Below, one piece after another: positions 57,047 through 64,000 of a DNA stretch of 64,000 nucleotides; position 1 is the first letter of the stretch, and every line of letters begins with the position of its first letter. Below the pieces are notes generated by a model, which saw nothing but the letters and a program-made list of their open reading frames with translations, did not search any database and was not told the DNA's origin. Both the position numbers and the translations under genes were made by a program. Source of the DNA: Panicum virgatum (lineage: Eukaryota > Streptophyta > Magnoliopsida > Poales > Poaceae); NCBI RefSeq assembly GCF_016808335.1, contig NC_053147.1, forward strand, positions 14,866,913 through 14,930,912. The letters run 5' to 3'.

Positions 57047-60000
57047 AACAACAAGGGCAAGGGCAAGAGGCAAATGGTGCAAGTCCGACAAGGGCGAGTT
57101 AATTTCACTACTCTTACAAAGCTTCCCGAAGGAGCACCAGTCATGTCGGGTACTTTCTCTATCTACAATAAACCCGCAATCATATTATTTGATTCTGGTG
57201 CAACTCATAGTTTTATAAGTGCCAAATTTAGAGCAAAGGTATGATTGGATTTTTGTCATACCAAGAGATCTTACATGATAGCAACCCCTGGTGGGAAGAT
57301 AGCTTCCAATCAAATCATTAGACATGTGCCAATTAAGTTGGGTAGCAAATTGATAAAGACAGATTTGATCTTGTTGAACTTAGAAGGCATGGATGTTATT
57401 TTGGGCATGGATTGGATGACTAGACATAAAGTACTGTTAGACATCTCTTCCCGAGCTATTGAGATAGATTCACCTTATCAAGGAGCCACCATACTCTATC
57501 TGCCACAACGAGAGTGCTTCAACTCTTGTGCCTATGCCATAAAAGAAATTAAAATTGAAGATATTCCTGTTGTGTCTGAGTATGCGGATGTATTTCCAGA
57601 TAACTTGCCTGGAATGCCCCCTGATAGAGATATCGAATTCGTTATCGACCTTCAACCCTGTACCGCACCTATTTCTAAGAGGTCGTACCGTATGCCTCCA
57701 AATGAGTTGGCAGAATTGAAAATCCAACTTCAAGACATTCTTGACAAGGGTTTTATACGTCCGAGTGCTTCACCATGGGGAAGTCCAGCCCTGTTTGTGA
57801 AGAAGAAGGACAACAGTTTGAGGCTATGTGTTGACTATCGACCAGTCAATGCGGTCACTATTAAAAACAAGTATCCTCTTCCCCGCATTGATTTCCTGTT
57901 TGATCAGTTAGCTGGAGCCAAGATTTTTTCTAAGATCAATCTTCGTTCTGGCTACCATCAAATAAAGATCAAGCCCTGTGATATTCCGAAAACAGCTTTC
58001 TCCACCAGATATGGACACTATAAATATCTGGTTATGTCTTTTGGTATTACCAATGCCCCGGCATACTTTATGTACCTGATGAATTCAGTCTTTATGCCGG
58101 AGCTTGATAAATTTGTCGTGGTGTTCATCGACGACATTTTGATCTACTCCAAGAATGAAGAAGATCATGCTCAGCATTTACACATCGCTCTTCAGCGATT
58201 ACGAGATCATCACCTTTATGCCAAATTCTCCAAGTGTGAATTTTAGCTGGATAGTGTGAAATTTTTAGGCCATACTATCTCCAGTGAAGGTATATCGGTT
58301 GATCCAACTAAAGTGCAAGAAGTGATGGATTGGAAACCTCCTACTTCAGTCCATCAGATTCGCAGTTTTCTCGGTTTAGCTGGATATTATCGTCGATTCA
58401 TTCCTGATTTTTCTAGAATAGCCAAACCTATGACGGAGTTATTAAAGAAAGGAGTGAAATTTGTTTGGGATGATAAATGTGAAGAACCCTTTCAAACTCT
58501 CAAAGCGCGACTAACTACTGCTCCAGTGCTGGCTACACCGGACAGCACCAAACCTTTTGATGTCTATTGTGATGCTTCTGGTACGGGACTTGGTTGTGTA
58601 CTTTGCAAGACAACCGGGTGATCGCTTATGCATCGAGAGCTCTCCGGAATCATGAGAAGAACTATCCAACACATGATCTGGAGTTAGTAGCTGTCATACA
58701 TACTCTTAAGCTCTGGAGACATCATCTTATGGGAACTCATTGTAACATTTACACTGACCATAAGAGTCTCAATTATATCTTCACCCAAGCTGATCTCAAC
58801 ATGAGACAGAGACGCTGGCTAGAATTGATAAAGGACTATGATCTAGAAGTACACTATCATCTAGGAAAGGCTAATGTGGTTGCGGATGCACTTAGCCGCA
58901 AGTCACAATGCCATTGTCTATCTGTAGAGCCATTCAACGAAACTCTATGCCAGGAAATGATGAAACTAAACCTAGAAATGGTACCTCAAGGAAGTCTGAA
59001 CCATATAGCTGTTGAGCCTACACTTCATGATAGCATCATCATGGCACAATTACATGATGAAGGTATCAAAATCATCAAGGAAAAGCTATCCCAGGGAGAA
59101 GCAAAGTACAAATGTTTCCATGTGGATCATAAAGGAGTTCTGTGGTTTGAATTTCGTCTTGTTGTACCCAAGAATCACCAACTTAGAAAACAAATCCTTG
59201 ATGAGCCACATCTATCGAAGTTTTCTATTCATCCCGGTAGTACCAAGATGTACCAGGATCTTAAATAGAATTTCTGGTGGACTCGAATGAAGAGAGAGAT
59301 TGCCAAATATGTATCTAAGTGTGATGTCTGTCAAAGAGTTAAGGCTAGTCACTTGAAAGTAACTGGTACTCTTTAACCTTTACCCATTCCATCCTGGAAA
59401 TGGGAGGACATCAGTATGGATTTTATCGTTGGCTTACCCAACACTTCTCAGAAGCATGATTCTATTTGGGTAATCGTTGATAGACTCACCAAGACCGCTC
59501 ATTTTATTCCTGTGAATGCAACTTATTCTGCCAAGAAGTATGCAGAGATCTATCTCGACCAGATTGTTCGTCTGCATGGAGTTCCAAAGACGATCATTTC
59601 TGATCGTGGGGCGCAGTTCATTGCACATTTCTGGGAGCAATTGCAAGAATCCCTTGGAACAAAATTGATTCGTAGTTCAGCCTATCATCCACAAACAGAT
59701 GGACAAACTGAATGAATCAATCAAATCCTTGAAGATATGTTGAGGGCATGTGCTATTCAATATGGCAAGAACTGGGATAAGTGCCTAGCACTGGCAGAGT
59801 TCTCATATAATAACAGTTACCAATTCAGCTTGCAAATGGCACCATTTGAAGCGTTATACGGTCAAAGGTGTCGAACTCCTGTAAGTTGGTCAAAAGCCGG
59901 AGAAAGCAATGTCTTTGGGCCAGATCTAGTCATTAAGGCAGAAGAGAAAGTCAAAGTTATCCAAACTAATCTTAAAGTAGCCCAATCAAGACAGAAAAGT

Positions 60001-60531
60001 TATGCAGACAAAAGAAGAGAATTTTTACAGTTCAAGGTAGGGGATTTCATATATCTGCGAGTATCTCCTACTAGAGGTGTTCAACGCTTCAGCATAAAAG
60101 GCCAATTGGCACCCAGATACATCGGACCATTTGAAATTATCGAAACTTGTGGTCCAGTTGCTTACCGAATCCATCTTCCTTCTCAGTTGGCCGCCATTCA
60201 TGATGTCTTCCATATCTCTCAACTCAAGAAGTGCGTCAAAATGCCCACTGAGATCATTAAACCACAAGATATCAAAATTGAAACCGATCTATCTTATGCT
60301 GAGTATCCAATTAGAGTTCTTGACACCAAAGAAAGAAGTACCAGAAGGGAGAAATTTAAAATGTACAAAATCAAGTGGAATCACCATACTGCGGAAGAAG
60401 CCACTTGGGAGACTGAAACTTATCTCCAAAGAATTTTTCCCGACATTCTTAGAGCCAATCCATTCCGTCCTAAATCTTCCTGTAATCTCGGGGCGCGATT
60501 CCTTTTAGGGGGGAAAGCTGTGACACCTTAG
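57047..60531 (+). pseudogene. pol of the chromodomain element: protease, RT, RNase H, integrase, chromodomain
   Basis: Protease: ILFDSGATHSFISA at about 57186-57230. [33 protein letters not shown] and the catalytic FIDD (58126-58137). RNase [32 protein letters not shown]. Integrase: a zinc finger with [12 protein letters not shown] and CDVCQRVK (59233-59340), catalytic MDFIVGLP and SDRGAQF (about 59600), and the Glu region at 59700-59720. Chromodomain: EYPIRVLDTKE and KIKWNHHTAEEATWE (about 60302-60416); this domain targets integration to marked chromatin in related elements. A frame change near 58600 and stops at 57242, 58244, 59266, 59374 and 59713 inactivate it. Confidence 0.9.
60503..60518 (+). 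promoter_or_regulatory. Polypurine tract
   Basis: TTTTAGGGGGGAAAGC lies immediately before the TGTGACACC start of the 3' LTR. It is the expected primer site for plus-strand synthesis. Confidence 0.8.
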
Positions 60532-62736
60532 GTGTCTGCACAGTAGAACTGCATTTATTTTATGCATCATGTGCTTAAATTGCTTGAACAAGGGTCTTAT
60601 TTTAAAAATATAAGGTTAATTGTGTAAATATGATTTGATGCAAGGTCTTTTCTATAATTTAATTTGAATAGGATGGGTGAATATTGCTTTTGTGGAGGGT
60701 TTCTTTGTAAAATTTAGGATAATCATTACATGGCAGGAAATTTTACTTTTTATTCTGAAATTAAGGTGAATTTGCTTTGGAAAAGACAAAAGTCCATTAA
60801 ATTCAAAATCCTTTCTGTGTTTTCAAAATAACTCTTTAACCTTTGGTCAAATCAATTTTTGCACAACATCAAAGTTGTAGATCTTGAAAAGTTGAACAAA
60901 TTTCATGTTGGGCACTTTTTCATTTGAGCCCTAGTTTAGGAGTTATTTTCGTTTTACAGTAGGACCCCTAAACTTTTCTGAAATTGCAAACAAGTCTAGC
61001 TGTCATCTTCCTCCTCTCTCCCTCTCTGCTTCCTCTGCCGCCGGCGCAGAGCGGCGCCGCCCGCCGCCGAGGGAGGGCCGCAGGCCACCTCCTGGTCACC
61101 GTGGCCTCGCGCTGGACTTCCCCCGCTCCTGCCACGCAACCCCGAGGCCCCAGTCGGCCGCCACATCGCCGGCGATGTGGCCCGGTTGGTGGAGAGACCC
61201 CTTCTCTTCTCTGGCATGCACACGAGCACGGCCTCATCCTTCTCCTTCCAGTCCGCCCCTCACACCCCCTGTCTCGCACTCCAGGCGCCCCGAGCACCAC
61301 CGCCCCTCCTCCGCAACTCCGGCGAGCCCGACGCCGCCGCGAGTCCGCTCATCCAGACCTCCTCCGCCCGCGCTGACCCCGCCTTTAGCACCGCGCGAGC
61401 GTCGCGCAGCTCCCAGTCCACTCCACACCCCCATTCCACCACCGCATCACGGCCGCTGGCGAGCTGTCCGAGCCGCCGCCGCACCTCGCCGTGGGAAACA
61501 CCCCAGCCAACCGCCCCAGCCCTGACCAAACCCACCATTCGACGCGCCTTGACCTCCTCAAGCTCCCTAGCCACCTCTAGCTCGCCGCCGGTGAGTCCCC
61601 TAGCCAGAACGCCGGCCGATTCCCCTCCCTGTCTTCTTCTCAAGCGAGCCAGGGGCCACATTGCAAACTCTTTTTCTTTCTAGGGACCTATCTGCAAGTT
61701 TTCAGTTCCTTTCCTTTTGTTTCTAGGCCGAAATTTGAAAATACCTAGAAATTCGTAGAAAAATCAGAAAAATAAAAATCCAAATGTTTTGGAATCCTTG
61801 TTACAAGATCTACAAATTTTGTTACATACATATTTTCATTTTTGGTCTGCATGTTAATCCAAGAAAAAGAATAGAATAAATAGGCTTTAATTGTTCTAGG
61901 AGTTTTACTCCGTAAATTCATGTGATTTTTGGTTAGAATGTGTCTTGCAGTGTTACTAGTACCTGGTAAAAATTTGAACTCTTTTTCACATCATTAACTA
62001 GGTCAAAGTTTCAAGATTCCTAGATCTACTAGTTTTGCTAATGTATTTATGCTGGTAGAAATATTAAAGTTCTGTATCTGAATTTTTTTCCCTGCATGCA
62101 TGTAACTAAAACCTTGCTATTTCGTAAGTTTGAGAAATTTTAGATCTGTTCAACTAAATCTTTGATTTAATGCTTGTTAAGTAGGCTTAAATTATAATAA
62201 ATAGTTTCCTTCCTTAGAAAAATCTAAGAATATTTTTGGAACTCTATTTTGGTCACATATTCATGTTTTTAAAATTTAAGATCCAGAAACATTATAGAAC
62301 TTTCTGTACTAATTAGTTTTACGATATATGGTTTAATATTGTCAAAATTATTACTTCTGTTTTATGCGTAGATAAATTCTGAAAAATGTATGGATCGTTC
62401 ATAAGCATATGAAGCCTGTTCTGAGAAATTTTGAGCTTCATAAGTGTTGTATTTTATTCTGTAGAATTTAATCTTGTTCTAGGTGCTGTCTGAGTAAATG
62501 TTTTATTCTGAATAATTGGCAAACCATGATTTACATGCTATGTGTACTAAAACTTACTTTGTGAAGATAATCAAGTTGTTTTGTGAGGTTAATCATGTTG
62601 TTTTGTGTAGTAAGACATGTTAAATAACTACTCTATAAATGATTGCCCATATGCTAAGTTATGCTTGCTAATTTGTAGACTGCAACTTTATCGCGAAGTG
62701 TGTATGATTGTAATATCGTTTCTTGCATCACATATA

Positions 62737-62907
62737 GATACGACTGTTCTAGCTGACGGCACATACGAGCTGATCCCGGAGTCTGAAGGAGCTGATCAAG
62801 AAGCCCAGGTGAACGCCGCTACACTGACTGAAGACCCGGACCAAAGTCTGGAAGAGCCCAAGGCTGATCTAGCTAGTGACTACCGCGAAGGCAAGCCCCG
62901 GACATAA
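62737..62907 (+). other. Conserved LTR block with short open frame (3' LTR copy)
   Basis: This is the same block as 52507-52676, reading DTTVLADGTYELIP to DYREGKPRT and TAA, open from a Met at 62617. It differs from the 5' copy by a handful of substitutions, several changing residues. Confidence 0.45.
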
Positions 62908-63134
62908 ACCCAGTATTTCAAATTATGCACTTTATATACTACTTACTTGTGCATTTATAGTTCTTAGGATTTGAATTGAAACCCTAGATGCATGATCCTA
63001 GGAACCTATGTACTGAACACTAGACTTGAGTTCGAGTAATTGCTATGCTTATAGGACCGGTAAATGTCGAGTGATTGCCTGTCACTTGCGAGCTTAATAG
63101 GAGTTGCTTGTTTTCTTTTATCTGCAATCACTAT

Positions 63135-63287
63135 CACCATGTTCAGCAGGCTGGAGCTGGAGGCTGGAGCTGGAGTGGTGTGAGAGAAAAATATTGTTAC
63201 CTGGCTGGTGGCTGGAGGCTAGAGCTGGAGTGGTGTGAGAGAGAAATACTGTAGGGCTGGAGCTGGAGGCTGGAGCCGAACACGGTG
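63135..63287. mobile_element. MITE (153 bp) in the 3' LTR
   Basis: The inverted ends are CACCATGTTCAGC and the complement of CACCGTGTTCGGC. They are flanked by TAT at 63132-63134 and 63288-63290; the 5' LTR has an uninterrupted single TAT at the homologous place. The three-base duplication and CAC start suggest a CACTA-type MITE. The inside is a GGCTGGAGCTGGAG-type repeat. Confidence 0.75.
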
Positions 63288-64000
63288 TATAAGGACATCG
63301 GACGGGGTCATGTTCGATATCATGACCTTGGGTGATACCCCGTCTGTATTGATGAATTCTGCTAAGGTCGCGGTGTGTGGTTGCGGTGGTTAAGTGTTTG
63401 AACGTACTAGCCACATGCCGTAAATATGGTACGCGGTAAGCCTAGTAGCTGATCGGACCGGTGAGTGGATATACCTTTCACTCTCTCTTAGAGATAGGTT
63501 TTTATGTTTATGTTGTGCAACACCACGGGTGCAGGGAGGAAGTTGGTGCCCTGTAGTCGGGGAGAGTGACCCTATCCACAAGCCGGAATGAAAGGTCCAC
63601 GGTTGTTTGGGAACGACCCGACGGTGTTCCAAACGTGTGTGTTAGGTTTACCTTGCAAGGTTAGAAATTCGATTCGAATCGTCCGTCTCTCGCGGATATT
63701 GAGACTACTTGATCTCTTTACCACACAGAGTAATAAGAGTAATATTATTATGATCAATCTTGATGTTTGACTAAAGTTCTACCATGGTTGATTAGAATTA
63801 GTTGCTTACATAGAATGGTTAATCAACTAGAATATTAAAAGCTAAAATGTGAAATTAAGGACCTACTTTTTGTTGCTTTTCAGCAAAAGGAAAACCAGAG
63901 CCTTACAGAACCCTGCATAGTCTAGCTAAGTGGACTAAGTATATCCATTGACGGTTAAGTCTTGATGAGTATTAGTATACTCAGCCTTGCTGTTGAATCC

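Larger units (their letters stand above)
51013..64000 (+). mobile_element. Chromodomain Ty3/gypsy retrotransposon with 3 kb LTRs (Tekay/Del-like), cut at right edge
   Basis: It has a 5' LTR 51013-54092, a PBS, a 1.3 kb leader, a pre-gag ORF, gag, pol with a C-terminal chromodomain, a polypurine tract 60503-60518 and a 3' LTR from 60519 that runs past 64000. Domain order RT-RNaseH-INT, a long LTR and the chromodomain indicate the Tekay/Del branch of chromoviruses. Over their first 220 bp the two LTRs differ at about 3% of positions by eye, so the insertion is relatively recent, yet every ORF has stops. Confidence 0.88.
60519..64000 (+). repeat. 3' LTR of the chromodomain element (truncated by window)
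   Basis: It begins TGTGACACCTTAGG like the 5' LTR and stays collinear with it. Differences: a 489 bp segment (61961-62449) absent from the 5' LTR, a divergent GC-rich block around 61160-61430, and a MITE at 63135-63287. The conserved block is at 62737-62907. Confidence 0.9.

Noticed and set aside
57047..60531. Active autonomous retrotransposon
   Set aside because: Although the LTRs look young, pol has several stops, a frame change and gag has lost a zinc-knuckle Cys, so this copy cannot be autonomous.
1..64000. CRISPR arrays, tRNA or rRNA genes, bacterial operons
   Set aside because: No regularly spaced repeats with unique spacers, no tRNA-like cloverleaf noticed (only tRNA-complementary PBS sites), and gene structure is clearly plant nuclear.

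Overview
This window is nuclear DNA from a grass (Poaceae). Three host genes have grass-like structure: intron-rich genes with GT-AG splice sites, and GC-rich first exons of the kind seen in grasses. They are embedded in nested LTR retrotransposons of the Tat/Retand, Athila and chromodomain (Tekay/Del-like) types, LINEs with ORF1/ORF2, and Harbinger-type MITEs. I see no bacterial features. The species cannot be named from the sequence alone.

Left part (1-23.1 kb), gene-rich. A short-LTR retrotransposon, antisense to the first gene, enters from the left edge and ends 115 bp before its start codon. That gene (882-7425) has 14 exons and encodes a 423-residue VDAC-like beta-barrel protein of the plant mitochondrial outer membrane OM47 type. 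Its intron 1 holds a 1.2 kb non-autonomous Harbinger-like element with GC-rich cargo. Next is a six-exon Raf-like/TKL protein kinase (9261-12534, 387 aa). A dead LINE with a perfect 18 bp target duplication follows (13194-16288). A 3.24 kb solo LTR (17638-20874, minus) has CCCCT target duplications. An intronless four-EF-hand calmodulin-like gene (21603-22151) has a MITE in its proximal promoter.

Right part (23.1-64 kb), nested transposons. A second LINE starts near 23.1 kb. It is interrupted inside its reverse transcriptase by a 4.4 kb minus-strand long LTR (27664-about 32024), and again at 32160 by a Tat-lineage Ty3/gypsy element. The Tat element carries gag, protease, RT, RNase H, a second RNase H, integrase and an antisense gene. 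That antisense gene is split by a 6.2 kb chimeric Athila-type element (42055-48249, TSD GGGAC). A chromodomain gypsy element with 3.1 kb LTRs is inserted at 51013 and runs off the right edge. The inferred order of insertion is LINE2, then Tat and the long LTR, then the Athila chimera and the chromodomain element.

Most unusual observations. (1) Three different long-LTR families here share an internal block with a splice-acceptor-like start, a short open frame of similar residues (LADG-Y-L) and a common AGGCAAGCCCCGG end. (2) The Athila chimera contains an inverted LTR copy that stops exactly at the last base of its 18 nt primer-binding site, as a plus-strand strong-stop DNA would. It is joined to a fragment of a different gypsy element, and the whole unit carries a clean target-site duplication. 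Nearly all transposon reading frames are broken, mostly by stops explainable as C-to-T transitions. All calls come from reading the sequence; no database was searched.
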